DNA of 64,000 nt from Panulirus ornatus (GCF_036320965.1 NC_092231.1:26145394-26209393); one strand, 5' to 3'; positions 34,700-46,002 are shown, numbered from the stretch's first letter. Numbers and translations are program-made. The notes: generated from the letters alone by a model not told the origin.

Positions 34700-35480
34700 C
34701 GGAGTGTTTTATTTTTCTTATCATCTGTTATCAGAATTGATGATGTTAGTGTGTGACCCAGGATTTTGCAGCTTTTGTTATGGGTTACAGTTTCCCTCTC
34801 TTATCCACTTTCCTTCTGTGGTAATGCCCTGTGATTTTATTCCTCCTAGCGTCAGTATGGTGAACTGGTTTATGTTTGTTTTTCCATTCCAATCTCTTTT
34901 TCCAGTTTGTTTGTTCTGGATGCCTCTGCCTTTGCCAGACGCATGTGGTATAAGGACTGAGTTTTTTGAATAGGGTATATGAACTTCGTCGATGGGAAAG
35001 GTATTTGTACACACGTTTCCAAAAGGAGGAGGGATGTCAGTTGTATAAGCTATGAATAGTGTCGGTCATAAGGCACAACCCTGTGGGATCCCAAATGAAT
35101 GAGTGAATTTTAGTGACGTCGTCGAGTTGATAATGATGTCTGTGGGGCGCTGGTTGAGGAAGTTGTACAGTTGTCTTTCGTGTTGATGTCTGTCATGCCT
35201 TGCTGTAGTAGTCTGTATTGCAGACCATCAGTTTACACTTTGTGAAAAGCTTTGCTTATATCTTGTTGTATCCCCTGTGCAGTTTATTCCCTGTTCTCTG
35301 GAGATGGAATTTTTTTTTCTGCTACACTGGCTCTTGCCCCTCGGGAGGCCCTACTGGTTTGGATTATAAAAGTGACCAGCGGGTTCCACTGCACTCGTCC
35401 AACTCCTCGCTAGAAGGATTTTTGAGTCTGTAATTCTGCACAGGGATGTTGATCGTGTTTTTCCAATATAGGTTTTGTTA
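34700..35480 (-). mobile_element. Decayed LINE reverse transcriptase fragment (minus strand)
   Basis: Reading the minus strand from about 35,480 down: NIPVQNYRL recalls the NYRPISLL region. Near 35,260 SKAFHKV, a stop, then DGLQYRLLQQGM matches motif A and its flank (--KAFD-VWH-GL-YKL---G-). At 35,103-35,040 SFGIPQGCAL, a stop, then PTLFIAYTTDIPPPF matches the canonical GVPQGS-LSPTLY--YTNDLP. The next segment has TFPIDEVHI where FADD(V/I) is expected, so the catalytic Asp pair is lost. GKTNINQFTILTL follows, resembling K(T/I)N--KF-VL-- of the thumb. Motif order and spacing fit a Jockey-like RT, distinct from the plus-strand LINEs here. Nonfunctional. Confidence 0.68.
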
Positions 35481-35929
35481 TCTTGCTTTTTCTACTAGAG
35501 TCAGGTGTATTTTTTTCTTTTACGTTAGTGGTCTAGATATAGCATATATCCAGTGTGAGAGCTGGCGTAGGTTTGAATACTGATAAAACTATATGTAATT
35601 TCTCCGATTCCCTGGGTGGGATGGGAGGAGAGTAATGATGATGATTTGGAACTGGTGATAAGGATCGCTGTTGATTGCACTTCTCCACCGAGGTCTTACC
35701 ACTTGGTCTCATGATTTGCCTAGTTTTTCGACGCTCCTTCCTTCAAGGTCGACATTAAGGCAGTCTCTGTTTATCAGTTCGCTGAAGAGGTCCCAGTTTG
35801 GTCTTTAGGTGTGTAGTTGTTGCGTTGCAGGTGTGAGGACTGGAGCTGTGTTATAATGACTCTCGTGGGAATATGATAGCAGCTAGTTAGGTCACGTGGA
35901 CGAACGTGGATGTTGTGGTGGGTTTCACC
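35481..35929. other. Possible 5' continuation of the minus-strand LINE
   Basis: Lies where the N-terminal RT flank would be, but I could not read a confirming motif. Otherwise unrecognised. Confidence 0.25.
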
Positions 35930-36970
35930 ATCTGCTGATTTTACACACGCTGATGTATACACACTGCTATGTTTACCCAAACTCTGATTTATACACACTG
36001 CGATTTAAACACTTATGTTTACACACGCGATGTTATCACATTCAGTTAAACACACTGCTGATGTTATACCCCTGCTGATGTTAACACCTGCTGATTTAAC
36101 ACACGCGATGTTATACACACGCTGATGTTATACACACTGCGATTTTGACACACTGCGAGTTTACAAAACTGCGATGTTATGCACATTTCGATTTATACAC
36201 CTGTTTATTTATACACACTCTGATGTTATACACACTGCGATTTTACACACTGCTGATGTTATGCACATTTCTGATGTTGTACACACTGCTGATGTACACA
36301 CTGCTGATGTTATACACGCAGCTGATGTTATACACGCTGCTGATGTTATATACACTTTTGATGTTATACACACTTCTGATGTTATACACGCTGCTGATGT
36401 TATATACACTTTTGATGTTATACACACTTCTGATGTTATACACGCTGCTGATGTTATATACACTTTTGATGTTATACACACTGCTGATGTTGTACACACT
36501 GCTGATGTTATGCACATTTCTGATGTTATACACACTTCTGATGTTATACACACTGCTGATGTTGTACACACTGCTGATGTTATGCACATTTCTGATGTTA
36601 TATACACTGCTGATGTAGAAACTTGTGGTGTTATACACACTGCTTTTGTTTTATACTCTCGATGTTGTACACACTGCTAATGTTGTACACATAATTGATG
36701 TATTACATAACATCGATGTTTTACAAGCTGCTGATTACGTACACACTGTTAATGTCTTACACAGTGTCTCTGTTAACTGCTAATGTTGTACACACTGTCG
36801 ATATGAACTACTGATGTTTTACACGGTGGTGATGTTTTACACAAATGCTGCTATTTTACACAGTGGTGATGTTCTGCACACTGCAGATGTTTTATACACG
36901 GGTCGATGTTAACTGCTTATGTTTTATGTAAGTTGGTGATGGTTTACACAGTGTTGATGTTTTCCACAAT
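35930..36970. repeat. 18-bp minisatellite, about 55 copies
   Basis: Unit ctgatgttatacacactg with variants (ctgatgttatgcacatttct, ttgatgttatacac, ctgatgtac). Copies at both ends are more diverged and shortened than those at 36,240-36,610. The unit length of 18 keeps frames open on both strands; the plus strand reads LLMLYT repeats. No sign of a gene. Confidence 0.92.
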
Positions 36971-37004
36971 GGTCCTCACCAAACTCGAGTTCCGTTTCCC
37001 TCTC

Positions 37005-37930
37005 ATACCAGGCGGGTAATCACCCAGGCTCTGATACCCAAGGGTTGTAGGGGGTCGTGGCTCAAAGGTCGTGTCGTCGTGGTCAAAGATCGTAACATCG
37101 TGCTGCAGGGTAGTTACATCGTGTTCAAGGATCGCAACATCCTGTTCAAGAATCGTAACATCGTGTTCAAGGATCGTAACATCGTGCTCAGGAATTGTGA
37201 CATCGCGTTCAAGGATCGCAACATCGTGTTCAAGAATCGTAACATCGTGTTCAGGAATTGTAACATCGTGCTACAGGATCGTAACATCGTGTTCAAGGAT
37301 CGTAACATCGTGCTCAGGTATCGCAACATCGTGCTACAGGATCGTATCGTCGTGCTGAAGGATCGTAACATCGTGCTCAGGTATCGTAGCATCGTGCTAC
37401 AGGATCGTATCGTCGTGCTCAAGGATCGTGACTTAGCGCTGTAGGATCGTAACATCATGCTTAAAGATCGTAATATCAAGGAATATAACATTGTGTTCCA
37501 GGATCGTAATATCGTACAGAAGGATCGTAAGGCTGTGCTCAAGGATCGCGCCGTAGTTCTCAAGGATCGTACCGTCGTGCTCAGGCGTCGTGCCGTCGCC
37601 AAGGATCGTACCGTGCCCTAGGAACGTACCGTTGTCCTCAGGGATCGTACCGTCGTACCTTACCAACTCGTACCGTCATCACAAGGATCGTAACCGTGCC
37701 CTTAATGAACCTACCGTAAGTGACGTAGGGATCGCCACCGGGTACCATCCACCACAGCTCGACCGTCACCCAAGGAGTTACCGAAGCCCAGGAAGGGGTA
37801 CCGTGGGTCCGCAGGGGATGTACCGGGGTTTTATTGGGCTCAGGGTTCCGTCCCCAAGCATCCGTACCCGTGTTCCTAAAGGAACGTCACGTTGTTCCTC
37901 ATTGATCTTTACCGTACTTGTCAGGGGCGT
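37005..37930. mobile_element. Foldback-like repeat, locus 7 (very long right arm)
   Basis: A residual core half (aggctctgatacccaaggg) near 37,027 leads into some 30 right-arm units of 21 bases, aaggatcgtaacatcgtgtt plus c, at 37,080-37,690. Decayed units (gttaccg, gtaccgtgggtcc, gatctttaccg) continue to about 37,930. There is no left arm. The inner units share local variants (aacatcg in place of accgtcg), showing local amplification. Confidence 0.62.
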
Positions 37931-38299
37931 CCGGAGGGTATACAACTTGTACATTTCATTCTGTCAAGTGAGAAATAAGTACAGTTTATGCAATGTAGAA
38001 TGACCTTGAATGTCTGTCACACAAAAAGTGACCGTAATTTGAGGCGTGGCCTAGTACCAAGGGTACACCGGGCAAAGACATTTTACACACCGAGTACACA
38101 CATCACACGAGTGGGTTACAGACAGACAAACGGACAGACAGGTTACAGACGGATACACAGACAGGGTGAGTGTACAGCGGTGGATGGTCGCTGGGGGGGA
38201 TTCCCCAGTTTCCGCAGTCCTTGGAGGGTGGGGGGTTTCAGTTTCCTTTGGGTGTTGTGATTGAACAGGTAACATTCAATTTTTGGGGGAGTACAGGAA
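37931..38299. other. Unrecognised sequence with short acagac repeats
   Basis: 38,110-38,165 contains several acagac and gttacagac strings. No gene. Confidence 0.4.
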
Positions 38300-39115
38300 G
38301 CATCCACAATGATGTTTGCTGTGACAGGTTGTACACTGTGGTTGGTGGCTGTCGGAGGGGTAGTACAAGTTGTACACTGTGGTTGGTGTCTGGTGCAAGT
38401 GTAGTACAGGTTGTACGCTGTGGTTGGTGGCTGGTGGAGGGGTAGTACGGGTTTTAGCTGTGGTGTTGTGGAGGGGGGTGGAGGGATTGTACAGATTGTA
38501 CGCTGTGGCTGGTGGAGGGTGGTGGAGGGTATACAGGTTGTATATGCTGTGCTGGTGCTTGTGGGGTGGTGGCGGGTTCAGGTTGTACGCTGTGTGGTGG
38601 AGGGGTGGAGGGTAGCACAGGTTTTAGCTGTGGTTGTGCTTGATGGGGTGTGGGATTTACGATTGTACTGTGGCGGTGGAGGGTGGTGGAGGGTATACAG
38701 GTTATATGCTGTGGCTGTGCTTGGTGGAGGGTGGTGGCGAGTAGTACGGTTGTACGCGTGTTTGGTGGAGGTGTGGTGGAGGGGTAGCACAGGTTTTATG
38801 CTGTGGTTGGTGCTTGATGGAGGGTGGTGGAGGGATTGTACAGATTGTACGCTGTGGCTGGTGGAGGGTGGTGGAGGGGTATACAGGTTATATGCTGTGG
38901 CTGGTGCTTGGTGGAGGGTGGTGGCGAGGTAGTACAGGTTGTACGCTGTGTTTGGTGGAGGGTGGTGGAGGGGTAGCACAGGTTTTATGCTGTGGTTGGT
39001 GCTTGATGGAGGGTGGTGGAGGGATTGTACAGATTGTACGCTGTGGCTGGTGGAGGGTGGTGGAGGGGTAGTACAGGTTGTACACTGTGGTTGGTGCCTG
39101 GTGGAGGGGTCGTGG
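38300..39115. repeat. About 47-bp repeat organised in a 189-bp higher-order period
   Basis: Basic phrase gtacaggttgtacgctgtgg followed by ctggtggagggtggtggaggg. Four subtypes (tatacaggttatatgctg, gcacaggttttatgctg, attgtacagattgtacgctg, gtacaggttgtacgctg) recur in the same order. The gcacaggttttatg subtype occurs at 38,791 and 38,980 (189 bases apart), with a shortened earlier copy at 38,619. Confidence 0.85.
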
Positions 39116-39150
39116 AATAGGTAGCCATGTTTCGCGACAGAAATTTCAGC

Positions 39151-39152
<2 letters not shown>

Positions 39153-39232
<80 letters not shown>
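39153..39232. repeat. (CT)n microsatellite
   Basis: About 80 bases of CT. Confidence 0.95.
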
Positions 39233-39234
<2 letters not shown>

Positions 39235-39419
39235 ACGTCTGGGCGGGAGATTCATTGTGTTGTCATGAAGGTTTTGTTTACGTTGTGCCTCAGTTGTAGA
39301 CGAAGATTTTATTTCATTTTTTCCCTTCACTTTATTGTTTCCTTCATGTTAGAGTTGCTTATGAATGTTGATATATCAGCTTGATATTAACGTGTTATGT
39401 TGATGTCCTGAGGTTACAT

Positions 39420-39560
39420 TGGGCTGTATTATTATTGTTATTATTAATATTTTATTAGTTATATTTATGATTATCGTTATTGTTTTATTATTATTATTAT
39501 TATTAGTAGTAGTACTAGTAGTAGTATTGTTATATTTATCATTATCATTATTGTTTTATA

Positions 39561-39594
<34 letters not shown>

Positions 39595-39613
39595 TATTAT
39601 TATTTTATTTTGA

Positions 39614-39667
<54 letters not shown>
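39420..39667. repeat. (TTA)n microsatellite, interrupted
   Basis: TTA/ATT triplets with tag, atttatgattatcg and ttttattttgat interruptions. The purest stretch is at 39,616-39,667. Confidence 0.92.
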
Positions 39668-40181
39668 GTCTGCCTCAGGCTTCGTGGTCGCTTATTCTCC
39701 TATGACAGACGGTGTGCCAGCCTACGACATTCATATACAAAGTTTTAATTGTTGGTGGACTCCAGTATACATACCCGGTCTGAAAACATTACAACTGCCC
39801 GAAATTGCTGGCTGTAAATGGGTCCTGAACGTCGCCCTAGAGATAAAAACGCAGAAAAGCCTATTTGCTGTGAAAAATTGCAAATTAAATGGACGATAAG
39901 CAAAAATGAGGATGAAAATTGAAGAAGCCCACGATAGAAATATGAGTGCAATTTACTATTTGAAAAACATCGTGAGAAGAGGAAAGAGACAGTTGCTACG
40001 AACGTGTCACAAGTGAGGAATGCAAATGAGAAAGACTCAATTTTTCTAAATCAAAAGACTCGTTATTGCAATTGTGGGCTTTACGTAGAGGGGTGATAAA
40101 GCCGTCGGCCATGAACTTTACAGGGGAGGGAGGCGAGGCGAAACATTCTTGTACAGGGAGAAAGATAAGGCCATTGAGGAG

Positions 40182-40186
<5 letters not shown>
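39668..40186. other. Unrecognised complex sequence
   Basis: A 77-codon plus-strand frame (39,666-39,899) begins in the microsatellite edge and has no recognisable motif. No supported gene. Confidence 0.35.

Positions 40187-40241
<55 letters not shown>
40187..40241. repeat. (GA)n microsatellite
   Basis: About 55 bases of GA. Confidence 0.95.
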
Positions 40242-40242
<1 letters not shown>

Positions 40243-40299
40243 ACCTCTGGTCACGCGTGAGGCATTACGAGATGAGACATGGCGTTTAGGAAGGACTTT

Positions 40300-40580
40300 G
40301 TCTCAGATGTTACATGGGAAGGACAGATAACAGACGACCTAATGGTGTCCATGTTAAGGTTATCTGCTGGACAGATAACAGACGACCTGATGGTGTCCAT
40401 GTTTGAGGTTATCTGCTGGACAGATAACAGACGACCTGATGGTGTCCATGTTTGAGGTTATCTGCTGGACAGATAACAGACGACCTGATGGTGTCCATGT
40501 TTAAGGTTATCTGCTGGACAGATAACAGACGACCTGATGGTGTCCATGTTTGAGGTTATCTGCTGGACAGATCACAAAAG
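40300..40580. repeat. 49-bp tandem repeat, about 5-6 copies
   Basis: Unit acagataacagacgacctga, tggtgtccatgtttgaggtt, atctgctgg. Copies start at 40,323, 40,371 and 40,420. The first unit is one base short. Confidence 0.92.
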
Positions 40581-40899
40581 ACCTGACGGTCAGTGACGTG
40601 GTTTCCTGCTGGAGGACAGCAATGGCCCCTAGATTTCTGTATCTAATTAGTCATAGAGACAGGATGATACAGCAGAAGGGTTGGTGAGAAGGGTGTCAAA
40701 GATCCTTCTCACATAGAGAGGGTACGACCTATGATTGTGGAGGAATGAAGATACAGAGCTTGGAGACATCAGCCCCGCTGCAATACTGTCACGTACAGTG
40801 GACTTAGGGAGGTCAAAGGAGGGTGTTGTGAGTCTTCTGAGAGCCAGGGAGGCTGATGTGAGGAACTCGTACATGTCAGAGCGTTGCTGAAAAAAAAAA
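40581..40899. other. Unrecognised spacer between arrays
   Basis: A 90-codon minus-strand frame overlaps here without a recognisable motif. Confidence 0.35.
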
Positions 40900-42570
40900 A
40901 TATGTATTACAAGAGCCAAGAAAGATGCAGCAATAAACGCTCGTAAGAGTCAAGGAAATGTAGTGAAAAAAAAATCCATCTTATACAAGAGCCAAATAAA
41001 TGCAGTGAAAAGGTCTCATAAAAGCCAGACGATTGCAGTGAAGCGTCTTAATAGAGCCAGAGGATTGCAGTGAAAAAAATTCGTGTAAGAGCTGTGTGAA
41101 AGTCCTGTGAGGAGCTTAAAGTGAGAAACGCATGAAAGTAAAGGATCGGTGCAGAGAAAGAATAGTCTCAAGATAGCCAGAATATGCAAAGAAAAAGTTA
41201 TGTAATCGCTGTGTAATTAAATGAAACATCTTATGATAACTAGAAAATGCAGTGAAAAAGTAATATGATATCTGAGGATCCAGTGGAAACCAGTCGTATT
41301 ATAGCATGGGAATGCAGTGAAAAAGTCTTATGATAGGTAATGCTCGCAGTCTTAACGCTGTGAAAAAGTCTTATGATATCCAGGGGATGTAGTGAAAAAG
41401 TCTTTATGATAGGTGGGGGACGCAGTGGAAGGGTCTTGAAAAAGCTAGGGGACACGATGAAAAAGTCTTATGATAGCGAGGGGACGCATTGGAAAAGTTT
41501 TATAGTATCTAGGGGACGCAGTGAAAAAGTTTTATTGTAGCTAAGGAACGCAGTGAAAAAGTCATATGATAGCTAGGGGTCGCAGTGAAAGAAGTCTTGA
41601 AATAGCTAGGGACGCAGTGAAAAGTCTTATAACAGCTAGGGGACGCAGTGAAAAAAGCCTTATAATATCTATTGAACGCAGTGTAAAAGGCTTATAATAG
41701 CTAGGGAACGTAGTGAAGTCTTATAATATCAAGGGGACGCAGTGAAAGTCATTGATATCCAGGGGACGCAGTGAAAGTCATTGATATCCAGGGGACGCAG
41801 TGAAAAAGTCTTATAATACCTAGGGAACGTAGTGAAAAGTCTTATAATAGCTAGGGGACGCAGTGAAAAAGTCTTATAATGTCTAGGAGACGCAGTGAAA
41901 ACGTCTTTATCGAGGGGACATAGTGAAAAGTCTTATAATATCTAGGGGACGCAGTGAAAAAGTTATAGTATCTAGAGGACGCAGCGAAAAAGTCTTATAA
42001 TGTTTAGGGGACGCAGTGAAAACGTGTTTAGCTAGGAACGTAGTGAAAAGGCTTATAATATCTAGGGGACGCAGTGAAAAAGACTTATAATACCTAGGGG
42101 ACGTAGTGAAAAGTCTTTTAACGGCTAGGGGACGCAGTGAAAAAGTCTTATAATATCAAAGAGACGCAGTGAAAATGTCATAGTATCTAGGGAACGCAAT
42201 GAAAAATTCTTATTATAGCCGGAGGACGCAGTGAGAAAGTCATATAATAGATAGGGGACGCAGTGAAAGAAGTCTTAAAATAGCTAGGGGACGCATTGAA
42301 AAAGACTTATAATAACTAGGGGACGCAGTGAAAAAGTCTTATAATATCTAGGGGACGCAGTGAAAAAGTCTTATAATATCTAGGGGATGCAATGAAAGAA
42401 GTCTTAAGATAGCTAGGGGACGCAGTGAAAAAGTCTTATGATAGCTAGGGAACGCAGTGAAAAAGTCTTATGATATATAGCGGACGCAGTGAAAAAGTCT
42501 TATGATATCTAGGGGACGCAGTGAAAAAGTCTTTTAATGGCTAGGGAATACAGAGAAAAGTTTTGCAAGA
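40900..42570. repeat. 32-bp minisatellite, about 50 copies
   Basis: Unit gtgaaaaagtcttataatat followed by ctaggggacgca. The 5' part (to about 41,250) is much diverged (gccaaataaatgcagtgaaaa). Central copies are close. Subtypes tgatagc and taatatc dominate different stretches, and several copies have lost 3-6 bases. Confidence 0.93.
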
Positions 42571-42699
42571 GCAAGACGACTATAGTGGAAAAGGCGTACA
42601 GGCGACAAGGGCCTGCTGTTAATCTGAAGTCAGGTAATGTGAAAAGGTCTTAAAAGAGCAGTGAAGGATGGCCCAAGAAAGTCTTGCTTACAGTTGGGA

Positions 42700-43015
42700 T
42701 AATGATATGACGAAGCAGCGAGTTTGGAAAATTCCATAATGCGTAGTAATAAGTCAGGGAAATGCTATAATAAAAAGTAGTCAGGGAAATGTTGTAATGG
42801 TAAGTAATGAGTCAGGGATATGCTGTTCTATAGAGCTAGTCAGGGAAATGCTGTAAAAAAAATCTGTAAATGCTATGATAAAAAGCAGTAAGTCAGGGAA
42901 ATGCTATGATAAAAGGTAATTATTAGGGGAAATGCTTTGATAAAAAGTAATGAATCAGGGAAAATGCCTTAGCAGAAAACAGTGAGTCAGGGAAATGTTT
43001 TGTCACAATATAGTG
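42700..43015. repeat. About 31-bp minisatellite, about 9 copies
   Basis: Phrase agtcagggaaatgctatgat followed by aaaaagtaatg, with length changes. It directly follows the 32-bp array and shares its gtgaaaa/tgataaaaag flavour. Confidence 0.8.
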
Positions 43016-43960
43016 TGGGTCAGGGAGAGGCTGTGCAAAGTAGATAGGGAGAGGCTTTGTAAACCAGGTGGGGAGGGAGGCTGTGGAACCGGAAAAAGAA
43101 GAAAAAGATCAGGGTGATCACTCTTGAAAAAGTGACGTCGTAAAATGCTTGAGGGTTTCGCTGTGACGTTAGTTTTGGAACAGTCTGGGCAAATGCTAGG
43201 GACAGCCTGAGAAGAGAGAGGAGGTGGTGGAGGAAAGAGGGAGGGTTGCACTACCAAAGAAGGTTTAATTACAGACCAATTAAGGACAGGAAGGGAGTAA
43301 AAGCATGTAAACAAGGCAGAGGAATAAAAAAGTTCCTTTGTTGAGCAATTAGTAACAGGGGCCACATTATGGGGGGAAAAAAGGTCCTATTACGGAACAG
43401 TTAGAAACAGGGGTGGAGTGGGAGAGGAGGGGAAAAAAAGAAAATCTTTTGTTGAGCAATTAGAAGCTGAGTCAAGTATAGAAAAGTTCTTTCAGGCCGT
43501 TGATTTTTTTTCTGTTTTTTAGAAGGTGGAGGAAGGTAGAAGGTCCTTAACAAGTGTAAACAGAGGGCAATGTGGGAATAGAAAAAAAAAATCCTTTTAC
43601 CGAGCACTGAGGAGCAGGCAAAGGAATTTGGAGTTTCCTTTGTACAACATTGGGGAAGAAAGGGGAGGTGTGTGAAAAAGTACTTTTGTACAGCAATTAG
43701 AAGCGACGATAGGAAGAGGAGAAACCTCTTTATAGAGGACATAGAGTAAGGGGAGTTGAGATCCCCTTTTATAGAGTAATTTCAAGCTCAGTTTGATGGG
43801 TGTGTGGAACTTTTTTTTTTTTATCTATATATAGAGCAATTAGAAGCGCGAGGGAGGGGTACGGAAACTTCCTTTTCTAGACGAGTCAGTCAGAGGAATA
43901 AGGTGTGAGTAACTTGTTTTGCGAGACAGTCAGAGTCAGGCAATGATCTGGGGGGATAAG
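43016..43960. repeat. Degenerate long-period repeat (about 60 bp)
   Basis: Phrases such as ttgttgagcaattagaagct, tacagcaattagaagcgac and tatagagcaattagaagcg recur with accompanying gaaaaaagtcctttt strings between about 43,250 and 43,860. Much decayed, so the period is approximate. Confidence 0.6.
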
Positions 43961-44346
43961 TTACTCAAGAGGTGATGTTAAGAGGAGGGGGGGATGGTTG
44001 GGGGAAGAGTTACTAAACACCTCATATAAGGGGAGGGGGAGGAATGCTATAAAAGCCCTACAGATCTCCCCTGGATACGTAGCTCAGTAGGAGGCGCATG
44101 TCTTCATCAGTGTGCGTGTCCGTTCCGTGGCAGTACCTGGTGATGGAAGGTTAAAACGTGTGTGGACATAGGGAGGACAGGCGCACGGACGTGTCCATAA
44201 GGGAGGGAGGCCGTGACAGAGGAGCAGATCCTCTCGGTTGGGCGGAGGACATGCCTTTCCCATCAGCTCTTCATGAATACCTCGGCGGTCCCCGGCACCC
44301 TTCCCCCTCCATACCCCAGCACTCCTACTGCTGCCTCTCCCCCCCC

Positions 44347-44350
<4 letters not shown>
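43961..44350. other. Unrecognised G-rich sequence
   Basis: No gene. An isolated pol III A-box-like string at 44,081-44,093 has no B box. Confidence 0.4.

Positions 44351-44380
<30 letters not shown>
44351..44380. repeat. (CA)n microsatellite
   Basis: About 30 bases of CA. Confidence 0.9.
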
Positions 44381-44381
<1 letters not shown>

Positions 44382-44666
44382 ACCTCCTTAATGACGGCGG
44401 CATGAGGAGGAGGAGGAGCATCAGCAGGAGGAGGGGGAGGTTCAAAGATGGTGCGAGTAAAAAAAGATAGAGAGGGGGATGAGAATGAAGAGATGTGAAC
44501 CAAATCCAAGGATGATTAAGAAGGATGGAGACGAGCGTAGGAAGAAGGTGGTATGAGGCGAGGATGAGGGGGTGGACGCTCCTGAGGGATGGTAGATAGT
44601 GACTTGAGGAGTAGCAGGGGGGAGGAAGTGGCAGACGTCTGGGGATTTAGGTTGGAATTATTATCT

Positions 44667-44972
44667 CTTGAGCATGACGGTACGACCCATGAGCATGACG
44701 GTACGACCCTTGAGCATGACGGTACGACCCTTGAGCATGATGATACGACCCTTGAGCATGATGGTACGACTCTTGAGCATGACGGTACGACACTTAGGTA
44801 AAAGGGTAAGAACTTTTTAGCATGACGGGACGACCCTTGGATATGATGGCTTGGTTTTTATATCCGTAAGAGTCAGGTCAGAAGCCAGACCAACATACCT
44901 AAGGGTCGTACTTTCGTGGTCAAGGGTCGTGCCATCGTTCACAAGGGTCGTACCGTCGTCCTGAGGACGTCC
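44667..44972. mobile_element. Foldback-like repeat, locus 8 (clearest two-armed copy)
   Basis: The left arm (44,667-44,839) has about eight units of cttgagcatgacggtacgac. The core pairs ttggatatgatggcttggtt with gccagaccaacatacctaag across a 25-30 base loop. The right arm (44,897-44,972) has about three units in exact opposite orientation (aagggtcgtactttcgtggt, caagggtcgtgccatcgttc, acaagggtcgtaccgtcgtc). No protein is encoded, so any mobility would have been non-autonomous. Confidence 0.75.
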
Positions 44973-45176
44973 AGACAGTAGAAGAAAGTGAGAGTAAGGG
45001 GGAGGGGCTGGGAGAGCAATGCGACCATTAAAAGCAAGGAGGACGAAGAGTATGGAAGAGAGGAGATAAATAAAAGGGGGAGACCAAATTGATGATACCA
45101 GTAAAAGCAGTTAAAAACGAGGGACGAAGATAATAAAAAGGGGGAGAGAGAAGGAGCTGAGAGGGAGAGAGGAGGA

Positions 45177-45180
<4 letters not shown>
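44973..45180. other. Purine-rich spacer
   Basis: A/G-rich sequence leading into the GA tract. No gene. Confidence 0.4.

Positions 45181-45228
<48 letters not shown>
45181..45228. repeat. (GA)n microsatellite
   Basis: About 48 bases of GA. Confidence 0.95.
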
Positions 45229-45229
<1 letters not shown>

Positions 45230-45532
45230 ACGGGAAGGGGAAACGCCGCTAAAATGACAGAGGAATAACGATAAGGGAGAGAAGCAACAGGGGATAAAGA
45301 GGTGGCATAAAGTTAACGAGAGGGATAATTACAGAGAAGGGTGCTGATGATGGTAATAGGGAAACACAGCAGACCAGAATATTATACATACCTACAGGAG
45401 GAGGAGGAGGAGGGAGGGGAGGATGTAGAGTGATGTAGAAGGGTGATAATGATGAACCGTTATATGAGAGATAATAATGGTGATGTTTTAGACAACTAAC
45501 ACAGGCGAAATATTGAAAGCTTGCCGTCTTCT

Positions 45533-45535
<3 letters not shown>
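45229..45535. other. Unrecognised purine-rich sequence
   Basis: Nothing that I can support. Confidence 0.4.

Positions 45536-45599
<64 letters not shown>
45536..45599. repeat. (CT)n microsatellite
   Basis: About 63 bases of CT. Confidence 0.95.
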
Positions 45600-45603
<4 letters not shown>

Positions 45604-46002
45604 TCCATCTTCCTCTCTCTTTCTGTACCTGATATGGGGAGAAGAAAGAACCTCACAGAGATGGGAAAGAACCGTAGTGAGAGACGATAGAACGCTATGG
45701 ACACTTTCGTTCTAAGGGAGACAACACAGCAACATGGAACTGGGCAGAAACATGTGATATTATAGTTTGTTGATTTTTTAACTCCATGACCCATTGCATG
45801 GTGCTCCTGCAGCTTCGAAGCTGCACCACTCCACGTGGGAGCTGGGCAAGGTAGGCTCCGTTAGGACGCAAGAACAACCTCGGCGAGGGTGTTCTTTCTG
45901 TCCGCTGATGATGCTACAGCCACTTCGAAGGTGACTTTTCGCTTGTGAGGTGACCACTAGCACATGTGGAGGGCTGTGTGGAGGTGATATGAAGGACATT
46001 GT
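45600..46002. other. Unrecognised complex sequence
   Basis: Includes a short palindrome cagcttcgaagctg near 45,811. No product recognised. Confidence 0.35.

Noticed and set aside
36145..36680. LLMLYT and related repeat frames on both strands
   Set aside because: By-product of the 18-bp array; four overlapping frames are open at once.
40900..42570. Could the regular 32-bp repeats be a CRISPR array?
   Set aside because: Copies abut with no unique spacers and vary in length and sequence, and the window is eukaryotic.
44075..44140. tRNA-like string with a good A box (gtagctcagtagg)
   Set aside because: No B box at the proper distance and no acceptor stem; probably chance or a very decayed SINE.
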